Source: Acidobacteriota bacterium
GTDB lineage: Bacteria; Acidobacteriota; Terriglobia; Acidiferrales; UBA7541
Assembly (NCBI GenBank): GCA_013289825.1
Contig: JABCZF010000023.1
Location: 1-64,000, forward strand
DNA length: 64,000 bases
Direction of reading: 5' to 3'
A program made the translations under genes and the position numbers. Under the pieces are notes generated by a model. The model was given only the letters and a program-made list of their open reading frames with translations, made no database searches and was not told the origin of the DNA. The first letter of the stretch is position 1, and each line of letters starts with the position of its first letter. This document shows positions 33,945-43,976 of the stretch, piece after piece.

Positions 33945-35855
33945 TCACTGGGTTCTCGCCCCCAAGGCCGTCAGCCGCGCCCGCGCTTCGGCCATCGCCG
34001 GAGCCAATTGCAATGCCGCTGCATAAGCTGTCACAGCTTGCTGATTCTCACCTTTGCTTTCCAAGGCGCGCCCCAGCCAGTACAAAGCGAGCGGCGATGG
34101 CGCAATCTGCGCCGCCTTGGCAAAATCCGAAATCGCTCCATCTATGTTCATCGTCTGCAACTCCACGGTCCCGCGCCCGATGTAACTGTTCTGCTCACTT
34201 GGGTCCATGGCAATGGCCGCGCTCAATTCCGCCATCGCCGCGGAATACTTGCCTTCTCCTAAGTACAAGATCCCCAGGTTGTTGTGCGACTGCACGATCT
34301 CCGTCTGGTCGCTGGACAGCGCCAGCGCTGCGCGATATTCGTGCTCCGCATCATCCACACGCTTTTGTTTTTGCAGCAAAACGGCAAGATTGTAGTGCGG
34401 CGATGCCAGATCAGGGCTTAGCCGCACCGCAGCTACGAAGTGCGGCGCCGCAAGCTCCGGCTCGCCGCGCTCCATTAGCGCCACGGCGAAATCATTTTCC
34501 GCAAACCCGTTGTTCTTGGTTACTTCGAGCGTGTGCGCGAAAAGTGTGTAGCTGTCACGCCAGTAGCCAATCTGCTTGATGGTCACCGCGGCAAACGGCG
34601 CGAGCACCACCAGAAAAATTGCTATGGCAATTTCTTTCTGCCAGTGCTTCTCCATCGCCAAATCCCCAATCAGCCAAACCAGAGCAAAGAGCAGCCCAAT
34701 CATCGGAATATGCATGAAGCGGTCCGCCATTCCTTGGCGCCCCGTCTGTATAAAGCCGATCATCGGCAGCATCGTACCCAGATACCACAGCCAGCCGGCG
34801 AGCAAGTATTTGCGCTCGCGGAATCGCCAAACCACAACGCTGATGCCCACCAGCCCGAGACCGGCGAGAGCCACAATCGTCCACGCTAGCGTGTTTTCCG
34901 GATGTGGGTAATATGGCGCCAGCCCAACGGGCCAGATGGCCTTCCCGAGATAGGCCATGTAGGAAAAGATTGCGTTCTTGAATCGCCAGCTGAACGGCAT
35001 CGACGACGTCAGTGCATGTTCGCGCGAATGCACATAAACGGTCACTGCCCCGCCCGCCGCGGCCAGCACAAAGAGAGGAATTTTTTCGATGGCCAGCGCG
35101 CGCAGCGCGGAAAAAAATGGCCGCGGCGCGCCTTCTGCGTCCGTTCCCGGCAGTCGCCCCAGTGGCCAGTAGTCCAGCAGAAGCAGCGCAAACGGGAAGG
35201 GAATCACCATGACCTTGGCAGTTATTCCCAGAGCGAAAAACAAGACGACCCACAGGTAGCGCGCCACGCCCGGCTTTTTCGCGTACCAGCCGTAGGCTCC
35301 GATGGCCAGCAGAAAAAGCAGGACGCACAGCACCGACTTCCGTTCGGAGATCCACGCGACCGCTTCGACATTCAAAGGTTCGACCGCAAACAGCGCCGCC
35401 ACGGCCGCGCTCCGAAGCGCGCGCCCCGTGGCCCGTTCCATCAGCAGAAACAGCAACACAACTCCCAGGATGTGCAAGAAAACGCTGGTGAAGTGATGCC
35501 CCGCAGGATTTCTTCCATACAATTGCACATCCGTCATGTGAGAAATCCAAGTTAGGGGATGCCAATTTGAAGAAGGATAGCTCGAGCCAAGCGCCCAACG
35601 GATGTCCGCCCACGTCCATCCCGCCAGAACATGCGGATTGCGCGTTACATACTCCGGATCGTCCACATTCACAAAGCTATTGCGCATCGCCGGCGCATAC
35701 ACCGCCGCCGTTCCCGCAGCGAGCAGCACTGCCAGGAAAGCGACAAGCCGCCAGGGCGCTGGCCCCTGCGGAGTGCTCGAAGCGGACAAGGTGCGCTCGT
35801 CGGCCGAACGGAAGTCAGCTTCCGGAACTTCGGCGGGTTTTGCATGGGAATTCAT
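33945..35855 (-). CDS. Polytopic membrane protein with TPR domain (O-mannosyltransferase-like)
   Basis: A 636-aa protein with about 10-12 TM segments in the first 430 residues, then four or more TPR repeats (YNLAVLLQKQKRVDDAEHEY, NLGILYLGEGKYSAAMAELS, SPLALYWLGRALESKGENQQ). The lumenal loop after TM1 has NVDDPEYVTRNPHVLAGWTW with an adjacent Asp pair, as in the GT-C/TMTC-like glycosyltransferase group that uses lipid-linked sugars. Protein O-glycosylation is plausible but unproven. The start at 35,855 fits better than an upstream ATG. It is divergent from a methyltransferase gene. Confidence 0.75.
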   Translation of the reverse strand: MNSHAKPAEVPEADFRSADERTLSASSTPQGPAPWRLVAFLAVLLAAGTAAVYAPAMRNSFVNVDDPEYVTRNPHVLAGWTWADIRWALGSSYPSSNWHPLTWISHMTDVQLYGRNPAGHHFTSVFLHILGVVLLFLLMERATGRALRSAAVAALFAVEPLNVEAVAWISERKSVLCVLLFLLAIGAYGWYAKKPGVARYLWVVLFFALGITAKVMVIPFPFALLLLDYWPLGRLPGTDAEGAPRPFFSALRALAIEKIPLFVLAAAGGAVTVYVHSREHALTSSMPFSWRFKNAIFSYMAYLGKAIWPVGLAPYYPHPENTLAWTIVALAGLGLVGISVVVWRFRERKYLLAGWLWYLGTMLPMIGFIQTGRQGMADRFMHIPMIGLLFALVWLIGDLAMEKHWQKEIAIAIFLVVLAPFAAVTIKQIGYWRDSYTLFAHTLEVTKNNGFAENDFAVALMERGEPELAAPHFVAAVRLSPDLASPHYNLAVLLQKQKRVDDAEHEYRAALALSSDQTEIVQSHNNLGILYLGEGKYSAAMAELSAAIAMDPSEQNSYIGRGTVELQTMNIDGAISDFAKAAQIAPSPLALYWLGRALESKGENQQAVTAYAAALQLAPAMAEARARLTALGARTQ

Positions 35856-35996
35856 TGCCAGATCAGCGTAACAAAAATCCCGAGTGTGGAAAGGCGTCAG
35901 CACCGCAGACCAACAGCATTAGTTACCTGTCGAAACAATAGCGCCAGCTTTGCTCGCCCCCTTGTCGCCGAACTCAGTACAATAAAAAAACGCACC

Positions 35997-36755
35997 GTGG
36001 CCATCGACACGCAAGCTCAGGAGCAACTTCTTCGGCACCGCCGCATTTGGGAACAAAAACCCATCTTGCGCCACGTCTACAACGATGAATTCTTCGCACG
36101 CCTGCTCACCTTTCGAAAACCGGGCGGTATCTCCGTCGAAGTCGGTGCAGGCCCCGGTTTTTTCAAGCAATTCGCGCCGCAGATTCTTTCGACGGACCTC
36201 ATCTGGTGTCCGTGGCTCGACGCCATCGCCGACGCCCAACAACTTCCGTTTCGCGCCGGGAGCGTCACCAACGTTTTCGGTTTGGACATGCTGCATCACC
36301 TCGCTACGCCTATGACTTTTCTAAGTGAAGTCTCGCGCACTCTGATTCCCGGCGGCCGGCTGATCCTCGTCGAACCGTGGATCACGCCTTTCTCTTATTT
36401 CATTTTCCGTTTTCTCCACCAGGAGCGCTGCGACCTCTCCGAGACTCCCTGGCTTTCAAACGAGCACCGCGCCATCCCCGAAAAAAGGGCCTTCGACGGC
36501 AATCAAGCCATTCCGTACATACTCTTCGGACCCAAGCACCGTTCGAGGACGCTCAGTTCTTTGCCGGACCTCAAGCTTTTGGCCCTCGAACCCTTTTGCC
36601 TGTTCGCCTATCTGCTAAGCGGCGGATTCAAGCCCTTGAATCTCTTGCCGGAATCCCTGTATGCCGCGCTTTCGAAATTCGAGCGCGCGACGTCTCCGCT
36701 GTGGCGCCGCATTGCGGCTTTGCGAGTTTTGCTGGTGCTCGAAAAGAACAACTAG
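35997..36755 (+). CDS. SAM-dependent methyltransferase, type 11 fold
   Basis: A 252-aa class I methyltransferase. Motif I is GISVEVGAGPGFFKQFAPQI, motif II is near LSTDLIWCPWLDAIADAQQL, and VFGLDMLHHLATPMTFLSEV corresponds to the post-II region, with GGRLILVEPWI as motif III. The substrate is unknown; neighbours (a glycosyltransferase-like membrane protein, a GT2 enzyme and an FkbM remnant) suggest modification of surface sugars or lipids. The start is taken as a GTG at 35,997, the nearest to the similarity; longer in-frame starts overlap the divergent gene. Confidence 0.75.
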   Translation: MAIDTQAQEQLLRHRRIWEQKPILRHVYNDEFFARLLTFRKPGGISVEVGAGPGFFKQFAPQILSTDLIWCPWLDAIADAQQLPFRAGSVTNVFGLDMLHHLATPMTFLSEVSRTLIPGGRLILVEPWITPFSYFIFRFLHQERCDLSETPWLSNEHRAIPEKRAFDGNQAIPYILFGPKHRSRTLSSLPDLKLLALEPFCLFAYLLSGGFKPLNLLPESLYAALSKFERATSPLWRRIAALRVLLVLEKNN

Positions 36756-36820
36756 AAGCGCAGGCCGAATATGCAAGTAACCGATCTCTATGGCGTCTGC
36801 GGCTAAAGGTTACGCAAAGC

Positions 36821-37378
36821 ATGCAAAATAAATCGTCCGCCAACGTGTTCACGCGCGCTTACAACCTAGCGCGCACAGCAGGGTTTTTTGGAGCTGTCTT
36901 TGTTTAAACGATTTTTTCTTTTTTCTGGGCGCTCACCCGGCGCAGTCCGGAACTTTTCACCAGCGGCGATGTTCTCGATATGGGCGCAAACATTGGCTAT
37001 ACAGCATGCCTCTTTGCCGCTGCCATCAAGGCGAACTGAAAAGCGCCGGTCAGGGTGTATGCGCTAGAACCCGACCTAGCCAGCTTGCGGACGCTTGGAG
37101 AAATTGTTCGCCGCAAAAACCTTGGAGATTCAGTCGATCTGCGGCTGACCCCGGAAAAACTCCCGAGACGCTCCACAGCTTTTGAATACGCCCCCGATGG
37201 AATGCGGGAACTCGGTTTCGAGCCGTCAGCCCTGCTCGCTTTTTCCGTGCTGCCGGTCATCAACTTCACATTTTGACTCGTTCCGGCACCACGCTGGCGC
37301 CAGAGAATCGCGCGATCGAGCTGGCCGTTGAGCGCTCAGGTTACGTCGACGTGCTCTGCTGCAAAAATGCTCTTTCCT
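36821..37378 (+). pseudogene. FkbM-type methyltransferase pseudogene
   Basis: One frame carries an FkbM-type methyltransferase start: a helical N-terminus, then TSGDVLDMGANIGYTACLFA, the SAM-binding motif, and VYALEPDLASLRTLGEIVRR, motif II with the acidic Glu. This single frame is interrupted by TAA at 36,905 and TGA at 37,037 and ends with TGA at 37,274. A further piece (ERSGYVDVLCCKNALS) lies in another frame. Three disabling changes argue against a sequencing error. It lies between a methyltransferase and a glycosyltransferase, so it probably once belonged to the same surface-glycan locus. Confidence 0.75.
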
Positions 37379-38810
37379 AAACCTGGCTCGCAACGCTTTC
37401 CGGAGTGCCCGGCCTCTTCTTCCGGATTCCCATCTTGATGCGTAGGAGGCCTATCCATGTCATTTTCAGCAGCAGCAGTCCATGCCGGAACCGCTGAATG
37501 TTCGTTTCGCCATATGTGCGAGCGAGATAGCGCACCGGCACGTCCACGATTTCGAGGCCCAGCTCGGCAGCGGGGAAGAGCAGCTCGAAATCGCCGAACG
37601 GATCAAATTCGCCAAAATCTCTTCGCCACGCCACCATGCGCTCATAATCGTGCCGCGTGACCAGCTTCGTGCCGCAGAGCGAATCGCCTAGACGCACATC
37701 TAGAACCGCGCTCAGCAGTTTTGCGAAAAAAATATTTCCCACGCGGTTCAGGAAGCGCATCGCGGCGCCTTCCATCGGGTAGACCAGGCGGGACCCGTTG
37801 ATGAAATCGCCGTGCCCCTGGTCGTAGGCATAGCTAAAGCGCGTAAGCATTTCCGGCGGCATGGTAAGATCCGCATCCAGAATCACGAGCAGATCTTCTC
37901 CGGCGTGCGAAAAGCCGAGCCGCACCGCGTCCGCCTTGCCTTTGCCCGGTTGTTGCACGGCTAGAATCCGGAATTGGTCGCGGTACAGGGTCGACACGCG
38001 CAGGATCTCTTCCCACGTTCCGTCCGTTGAGTGGCCCTCGACGAAAATAATTTCCGTCTCACGGCCCAAGTTCGGAAAACGCTTCAGCGCATTTTCGATG
38101 TTGCCGCGTTCATTGCGCGCCGGAATGACGCAAGACACGCCCTGCTGCGACGAGGGCACCAGCGGCCGCATCACCACCACCGACGTCAAGCTCAGCCATC
38201 GCGCGAGCGGCACCAGCGGCATCACGCGGTTAATGGCCGTTCCGAGCCCTAACATTTTCCACGGGCAATAGACGGCCTGCCGCTGCCGCACGATCTCGAA
38301 GCCCGCCACTTTCGCGATGTTTTCGAGATCCACGCGCGTCACAAACGTGCTGGGCAGCTCGCCTTTGCGGATTCCCAGGCGGTTCGTGAGGTAATAGACC
38401 CCGCGCAGATAGGGATTGTAGAGCACCACCACCAGACGCGAGGTGCGCGCCAGCTTCGCTTTCAGTTGCATCAGGAGTGCTTGAATGTCGAAGTCGTGGT
38501 TAAACGTGCCGTTGATCAGGATGGCCGTGCGCTTGTCTCGCTCGTGGGTGAGGTCGGGGAACGGCTCGTCTTTGCCAACCGTTCCTTTGCGCGGCGCGTC
38601 GATCGCGGCGAGCAGCCCGCCGTGGTCGTCTTCGCGCGGCAGCCACTGGATTACGCGGTCGTAGTATCGCGTCAGTGCGGAAATCTCCGCTGCGAGAAAC
38701 GAGTTCACATATTCGCGCCAGCCAGAAAGGGAGCCTTGTACCGCTTCTTGCGGGTTCTTTCTAACTTTCTCTGATGCCATTTCGGGTTGCATTTGCGTCA
38801 ACTGGACCAT
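37377..38810 (-). CDS. GT2 glycosyltransferase with degenerate methyltransferase N-terminus
   Basis: About 477 aa in two parts. The first ~230 residues (TAILINGTFNHDFDIQALLM through FEIVRQRQAVYCPWKMLG) have the layout of a class I methyltransferase that lacks a clear glycine-rich SAM motif. The second is a standard GT-A family 2 transferase: SCVIPARNERGNIENAL, IIFVEGHSTDGTWEE, GKGKADAVRLGFSHA and the nucleotide-sugar DxD in ILDADLTMPPEML. It resembles dolichol-phosphate-mannose-synthase-like enzymes that load lipid carriers, fitting the nearby TMTC-like protein. The start is uncertain; ATGs at 38,780, 38,792 and 38,987 are in frame. Confidence 0.75.
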   Translation of the reverse strand: MVQLTQMQPEMASEKVRKNPQEAVQGSLSGWREYVNSFLAAEISALTRYYDRVIQWLPREDDHGGLLAAIDAPRKGTVGKDEPFPDLTHERDKRTAILINGTFNHDFDIQALLMQLKAKLARTSRLVVVLYNPYLRGVYYLTNRLGIRKGELPSTFVTRVDLENIAKVAGFEIVRQRQAVYCPWKMLGLGTAINRVMPLVPLARWLSLTSVVVMRPLVPSSQQGVSCVIPARNERGNIENALKRFPNLGRETEIIFVEGHSTDGTWEEILRVSTLYRDQFRILAVQQPGKGKADAVRLGFSHAGEDLLVILDADLTMPPEMLTRFSYAYDQGHGDFINGSRLVYPMEGAAMRFLNRVGNIFFAKLLSAVLDVRLGDSLCGTKLVTRHDYERMVAWRRDFGEFDPFGDFELLFPAAELGLEIVDVPVRYLARTYGETNIQRFRHGLLLLKMTWIGLLRIKMGIRKKRPGTPESVASQV

Positions 38811-39091
38811 CCCAAACTTTGTACCATGTTTCAAGCTGGCGCGAGGTTTGATCAAGTAGCGCCGCATCGCGCGGGTAATCATGGGCGCCCGGCGAGGGAC
38901 AGGCCAGCTCGGGGAATGACCTTGAGCGGCCTTGCTTTGAGGGACCTGGGGGTCTCCTGATTGCGCCCGCACCTCTTTCCACGCCATCCCGTTCGTGTCC
39001 CGTTCGTTGACACGCCCGAGCGCGTCCGTTACGCTTTTGAGTTTACTCGGACGGATTTATTGCTCTCCAGGAGAACGGACCACACCGTCGC

Positions 39092-40555
39092 ATGGCTGAA
39101 GAAAAGCTCCCTACTCGCGCACAAGATTTTTCTGAGTGGTACAACCAGCTGGTTTTGAAGGCACAGCTTGCCGACTACGCACCTGTGCGGGGTTGCATGG
39201 TCGTGCGCCCGTATGGGTGGGCGCTGTGGGAGAACATGCAGCAGGCGCTGGACCGGCGGTTCAAGGCGACCGGGCATCAAAACGTGGCGTTCCCGTTGCT
39301 CATTCCACGCAGCTTCATTGATAAAGAAAAGCATCACGTCGAAGGGTTTTCGCCGGAGCTTGCCGTGGTTACGATTGGCGGCGGAGAGAAGCTGGCGGAG
39401 CCGTTGGTGATCCGGCCGACTTCGGAAACGATTGTTGGGCATATGTGGTCGAAGTGGATCCAGTCGTATCGCGACTTGCCGGTTTTGATGAACCAGTGGA
39501 ACAGCGTGGTGCGGTGGGAATTGCGGACAAAACTTTTTCTGCGCACGCTGGAGTTTTTCTGGCAGGAGGGACATACGGCGCACGCTACGCGCGAAGAAGC
39601 GGAATTCGAAACGCGGCAGATGCTGGATATTTACACGGATTTTGCGGTGAACGATGCGGCCATTCCTGTGATTGCCGGGAAAAAATCCGACGCGGAGAAA
39701 TTTGCGGGCGCGGACGTCACCTATTCGATCGAAGGAATGATGGGTGATGGCAAGGCTCTGCAATCCGGGACTTCACATTTCCTGGGTCAAAATTTCGCGC
39801 AGGCGTTTGAAGTTCGGTATCTCGACCAGGGCGGGCAGTTGCAGCATTGCTGGACGACGTCGTGGGGGCTTTCGACGCGGGTGATCGGGGCGGTCATCAT
39901 GGTGCACGGCGACGACCAGGGGCTCGTGCTGCCGCCGAAGCTCGCGCCGTATCAGGTGGTGATCGTGCCGATTTACAAGACGGACGAAGAGAAGAATCCG
40001 GTGATGGAAGCGGCGCGGAAATTGAAGGTGGAATTGGCTAGGGCCAATGTGCGCGTGACTTTGGATGAGCGCGAGGGGCCGAGTCCGGGCTGGAAATTTA
40101 ACGATTGGGAGATGCGCGGCGTGCCGCTGCGCGTGGAGCTGGGCCCGAAGGATGTGGCCAAGGCGGCAGCGGTGTTGGCGCGGCGGGATCGTCCTGGTCG
40201 AGAGAGCAAGGTCAGCGCCCCGCTTGCTGGTATGCCGCATACCCTCGAGAACTTGCTCGTTAAGATTCAGCAAGCGTTGTACGACAAGGCTTTGGCCTTT
40301 CGCAAAGCTAATACTCAAGATGCGAAGACCTACGATGATTTGAAGAAGGCGGTAGAGATGGGCTTCGCTTATTCGTATTGGTGCGGGAGCGCGGATTGCG
40401 AAGCCAAGATTAAGGAAGAGACGCGGGCTACCATGCGATGCATACCGATCGACCAGAGTCTTGGTGATGGGAATGCGCGGAGTGACGGAGCTGGGGCTTG
40501 CGTTTATTGCGGCCAATCAGCGGCCGAGCGGGCTATTTTTGCGCGGGCTTACTAA
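39092..40555 (+). CDS. proS: Prolyl-tRNA synthetase, archaeal/eukaryal type
   Basis: Class II aminoacyl-tRNA synthetase of 487 aa that charges tRNA-Pro. It belongs to the short ProS type without the editing insertion: [20 protein letters not shown] near the start, class II motif 2 around [16 protein letters not shown] with [15 protein letters not shown], and [20 protein letters not shown] (motif 3 and the anticodon domain start). The C-terminal zinc domain of this type is present: [14 protein letters not shown] and CVYCG. The ATG at 39,092 is preceded by an AGGAG at 39,069-39,073. Confidence 0.95.
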   Translation: MAEEKLPTRAQDFSEWYNQLVLKAQLADYAPVRGCMVVRPYGWALWENMQQALDRRFKATGHQNVAFPLLIPRSFIDKEKHHVEGFSPELAVVTIGGGEKLAEPLVIRPTSETIVGHMWSKWIQSYRDLPVLMNQWNSVVRWELRTKLFLRTLEFFWQEGHTAHATREEAEFETRQMLDIYTDFAVNDAAIPVIAGKKSDAEKFAGADVTYSIEGMMGDGKALQSGTSHFLGQNFAQAFEVRYLDQGGQLQHCWTTSWGLSTRVIGAVIMVHGDDQGLVLPPKLAPYQVVIVPIYKTDEEKNPVMEAARKLKVELARANVRVTLDEREGPSPGWKFNDWEMRGVPLRVELGPKDVAKAAAVLARRDRPGRESKVSAPLAGMPHTLENLLVKIQQALYDKALAFRKANTQDAKTYDDLKKAVEMGFAYSYWCGSADCEAKIKEETRATMRCIPIDQSLGDGNARSDGAGACVYCGQSAAERAIFARAY

Positions 40556-40771
40556 GGCCCTAATCTCACGCGGTATTCAGCGCGAGAGGCGAAGGCCACT
40601 GGCGGAAGCCTGGGCTAGCTGGCCCCGTAGCTTTCCGGGAACATCTGCTGCGGCAACGTCTCGACACTCCGTGAACAGGATGCTAGCGTTAATTAAGAGC
40701 GAGAGGCTCGATCCCGCCGCGCACTGCTGCGATTTGGAGGCAGTGGCTGGCGGCGCCCGGAGAAAATTTAC

Positions 40772-41182
40772 GTGCACTTTGACGACACTCCTGAACGGAC
40801 TTCTATAGGCTACCGCAGCCGCCGCTCGCAGCGTGGCGCGGGCAAATTCAAAGCCATCGCTTTCACTGCCATCGCTATTTTGGCGCTCTATGCGGCTTTC
40901 AAAGTTGTGCCGCCGTATGTTTCCGAATATCAGTTGCAGGATAAAATGCAGGAGCAGGCGCGCTTCGGCATCGTGAACCGGTACACGGACGAGCAGGTTC
41001 GCGAAAATATCTTTAAGGTTGCTCAGGATTTGGATATTCCAGTGAAGCGCGAAGATATTAAGGTGACCGTGACTCAGGCGATCGTGAAGATTTCGCTGGA
41101 GTATACGGTGCCGGTCGATTTGCTGGTTTACAGCACGGAACTACACTTCTCACCTTCCAGTGAAAACAAAGCTCTTTACTAG
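40772..41182 (+). CDS. DUF4845-like membrane protein
   Basis: A 136-aa protein with one N-terminal TM segment (FKAIAFTAIAILALYAAFKV) and an extracytoplasmic domain of the DUF4845 type: YTDEQVRENIFKVAQDLDIP followed by beta strands VKVTVTQAIVKISLEYTVPV-like. Function unknown. It begins at a GTG after CGGAGAAAAT. A 178-base gap separates it from the PBP1A gene. Confidence 0.6.
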   Translation: MHFDDTPERTSIGYRSRRSQRGAGKFKAIAFTAIAILALYAAFKVVPPYVSEYQLQDKMQEQARFGIVNRYTDEQVRENIFKVAQDLDIPVKREDIKVTVTQAIVKISLEYTVPVDLLVYSTELHFSPSSENKALY

Positions 41183-41360
41183 AGGTTCTGCTCTTTCCGT
41201 TCGGCTGGCTGGATTACGGCTTCGAACTGCGGCTACGCGTGGATCTGTTCGGGTGTCGGCGGAGACCGGCCCATCCGAGCCAAGGTCCCCACTGCGAACT
41301 CCGCCTTTCTTACTGCGTGGTGTTGCGAGACAATAAAAGTTCAGCCCTGGGAGCGATCGC

Positions 41361-43976
41361 TTGCGCATTCGAATTCGAAAAGAATTTTTCACTTCTGCAC
41401 TGGGCTTGACGATTCTGGGCGTCGTCTTCGCCTTATTCCTCACTGCGGGCGGGATCTTCACTTATTACTACATCAAATATTCGCGGATGATTGATGCCCG
41501 GCTGTCCGGCAAGGTGCTGCAAAACACGACGCAGATTTTTTCCGCGCCGCAATATATTTCCTCCGGGCAGGCTTGGAGCGCGGAGGATCTGACGACGTAT
41601 TTGACGCGCATCGGCTACCGGCCCGAGGCGGATGACAATTCGATGGGGCAATACACCGTGCAGGGCAACACGGTGGATATTCGGCCTTCGAAGCTTTCCT
41701 ATTTCGGTGATTCGAACGCGCTGGCGGTGCAGTTTAGCGGGAGATCGATCCGCTCGATTCGTCCGCTCTCCGGCGGGGGAAGTCTGGACACGGCTCAGAT
41801 TGAGCCGGAACTGATTACCAATCTTTTCGACAGCGCGCGCGAGAAGCGGCGGCCCGTAAGATATGAGGATGTGCCGCCGGAACTGGTGCACGCGATTCTT
41901 TCCGCGGAAGACAAGCGGTTTTTCGATCACGGCGGGTTTGACTTCATTCGAATCGTGGGTGCGGCGTGGGCCGACATTCGCCATAGCTCTTCGCATTACC
42001 AGGGTGCGAGCACCATCACGATGCAGGTGGCACGCACGTTTTTCTTTTCCAACGAGCGGACCATGCGGCGTAAGGTGGCCGAGACGATGGTTTCGGTCGA
42101 ACTGGAGCAACGGTTCAACAAGCAACAGATCTTCGAGCTTTACGCCAACGAGGTCTATCTCGGGAACCGCGGGAGTTTTGGAATTCGCGGGTTCTCTGAG
42201 GCTAGCGTCGCGTACTTCGGGAAGGACCTTCGTCAGCTGTCGCTCAGCGAGTGCGCATACCTAGCGGGAATCATTCGCGCGCCTAACTATTATTCATCTG
42301 CGGACCGTCATCCGGAGCGCGGGGCGCAAGCGCGCGACCGCGTGCTGACACAGATGCTGGAGAACAAGTACATCACCGAAGAACAACTGGAGGCAGCGAA
42401 GCACGCGCCACTGAAGATCGTGCACACGGCGGGGTCGGCGAGTGAAGCGCCGTACTTTGTGGATATGGTCAAAGACCATTTGCTTGACAAATATTCCGAG
42501 AACGAACTGCTGAGCCAGAACTTCCGCGTGTATACGACACTCGATCCGGCGCTACAGCGAGCGGCGGCGGCGGCGGTGGACGCGGGAGTGAAGAACGTCG
42601 ATTTGCTGCTGGCGAAAAAATACGAAAAGTGGCGCAAGGAAGCGGCGAAGAAGGGAAGCACCGAGGCCATACCACAGGTACAGATCGCGCTTTTGACGAT
42701 CGATCCGAAGACCGGCGAGATCAAAGCCTTGATAGGAGGACGAGATTACGGGCAGAGCCAGTTGAATCATGCGCTAGCCCACCGGCAGCCCGGATCGGTG
42801 TTCAAGCCGTTTGTTTATGCCGCGGCTTTTGACAACGCTGTGGACGGCGTGCAACCGGTGATCACACCTGCGACGACCATCGATGACGAGCCCACGACGT
42901 TCGAATTCGACAACAAAGAGTACACCCCGAACAATTACGGCGAGAAGTTCATGGGCCACGTAACGGTGCGCGATGCGCTGACGAATTCGCTGAACGTGGC
43001 GACCGTGAAAGTCGCCGAGCTGATCGGCTACGGGCGCGTGGTGCAGATCGCGCGGCAGATGGGGCTTGGCAACAATATTCAACCGACGCCTGCGGTGGCC
43101 TTGGGCGCGTATGAGATGACGGCGGTGGACGTAGCCGCAGGTTACACGGCGTTTGCGAACGGCGGCACGCGCGCGGAGCCGCAATTCCTGCACAGCGTGG
43201 TGAGTGCCGACGGAAGCGTGCTTGAGAAATTTACGCCGCAGACGCATGTGGTGCTGGATCCGCGCGTCGCCTTCCTGGTCACCAGCTTGCTCAAAGACGT
43301 TTTGAATAAGGGCACCGGCGCGGCAGTTCGCGCGCGAGGGTTTACACTTCCTGCGGCGGGAAAGACCGGCACTTCGCGCGACGGTTGGTTCGCCGGATAC
43401 ACTTCGAATCTTTTAACCGTGATATGGATCGGGTTTGACGACAATCGCGATCTTGGCCTGCCCGGCGGTGCCACCGCCGCTCCCGTCTGGGCGGACTTTA
43501 TGCTGCGTGCCACGGCCCTGCCGGCGTACCGCGACGTCAGAGACTTCAGCATGCCCGATGGCGTGCAGTCGGTGTTGATCGATCCGGAATCGCTGGAGCT
43601 GGCCACCCCGAACTGTCCCACGACGCGCGAGGAAGTTTATGTTGCGGGCTCGGCCCCCACGGCTTTCTGCGGGCTGCACGGCGGGAGCGCCGCGGCGGCC
43701 TCCTCAGGTTCCTGGCTGTCTCGGGTCTTTGGCGGCGGCGGCGAACCCAAACAGCCGCAAACCGATGCCCAGGGCAAGCCGCTGACGACCTATGATCCGA
43801 ACCGGCCGCCCGATGCCACCGGCCAGGGTAGTGTTGATCCGAACACCCCCCCTACCGAAAAGAAAAAGAACCCTTTGCAGAAGATTTTTGGTATCTTTGG
43901 GGGCAAGAAGAAGGACCCCGACAAGGCTAAGCCTCAAACGGACAAGCCGCCGCCGGAGAAGGGAGACTCGCCATGA
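41361..43976 (+). CDS. mrcA: Bifunctional penicillin-binding protein 1A
   Basis: Class A PBP of 871 aa that polymerises and cross-links peptidoglycan at the inner membrane. TM helix near the N-terminus (LTILGVVFALFLTAGGIFTY). The GT51 transglycosylase domain has EDKRFFDHGGFDF (catalytic Glu), GASTITMQVARTFFF and RKVAETMVSVELEQRF with QIFELYANEVYLG. The transpeptidase has SxxK in PGSVFKPFVY, SLN in LTNSLNVATVK, and KTGTSRDGWFAGYT. The C-terminal 100 residues are Pro/Lys-rich and probably disordered. It begins at a TTG after a GGGAG. Its stop overlaps the next gene (ATGA). Confidence 0.92.
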   Translation: MRIRIRKEFFTSALGLTILGVVFALFLTAGGIFTYYYIKYSRMIDARLSGKVLQNTTQIFSAPQYISSGQAWSAEDLTTYLTRIGYRPEADDNSMGQYTVQGNTVDIRPSKLSYFGDSNALAVQFSGRSIRSIRPLSGGGSLDTAQIEPELITNLFDSAREKRRPVRYEDVPPELVHAILSAEDKRFFDHGGFDFIRIVGAAWADIRHSSSHYQGASTITMQVARTFFFSNERTMRRKVAETMVSVELEQRFNKQQIFELYANEVYLGNRGSFGIRGFSEASVAYFGKDLRQLSLSECAYLAGIIRAPNYYSSADRHPERGAQARDRVLTQMLENKYITEEQLEAAKHAPLKIVHTAGSASEAPYFVDMVKDHLLDKYSENELLSQNFRVYTTLDPALQRAAAAAVDAGVKNVDLLLAKKYEKWRKEAAKKGSTEAIPQVQIALLTIDPKTGEIKALIGGRDYGQSQLNHALAHRQPGSVFKPFVYAAAFDNAVDGVQPVITPATTIDDEPTTFEFDNKEYTPNNYGEKFMGHVTVRDALTNSLNVATVKVAELIGYGRVVQIARQMGLGNNIQPTPAVALGAYEMTAVDVAAGYTAFANGGTRAEPQFLHSVVSADGSVLEKFTPQTHVVLDPRVAFLVTSLLKDVLNKGTGAAVRARGFTLPAAGKTGTSRDGWFAGYTSNLLTVIWIGFDDNRDLGLPGGATAAPVWADFMLRATALPAYRDVRDFSMPDGVQSVLIDPESLELATPNCPTTREEVYVAGSAPTAFCGLHGGSAAAASSGSWLSRVFGGGGEPKQPQTDAQGKPLTTYDPNRPPDATGQGSVDPNTPPTEKKKNPLQKIFGIFGGKKKDPDKAKPQTDKPPPEKGDSP

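Noticed and set aside
34555..35619. 354-codon minus-strand frame within the TMTC-like gene
   Set aside because: It lies in another frame of the same strand and has no family motifs; the longer frame has TM and TPR segments.
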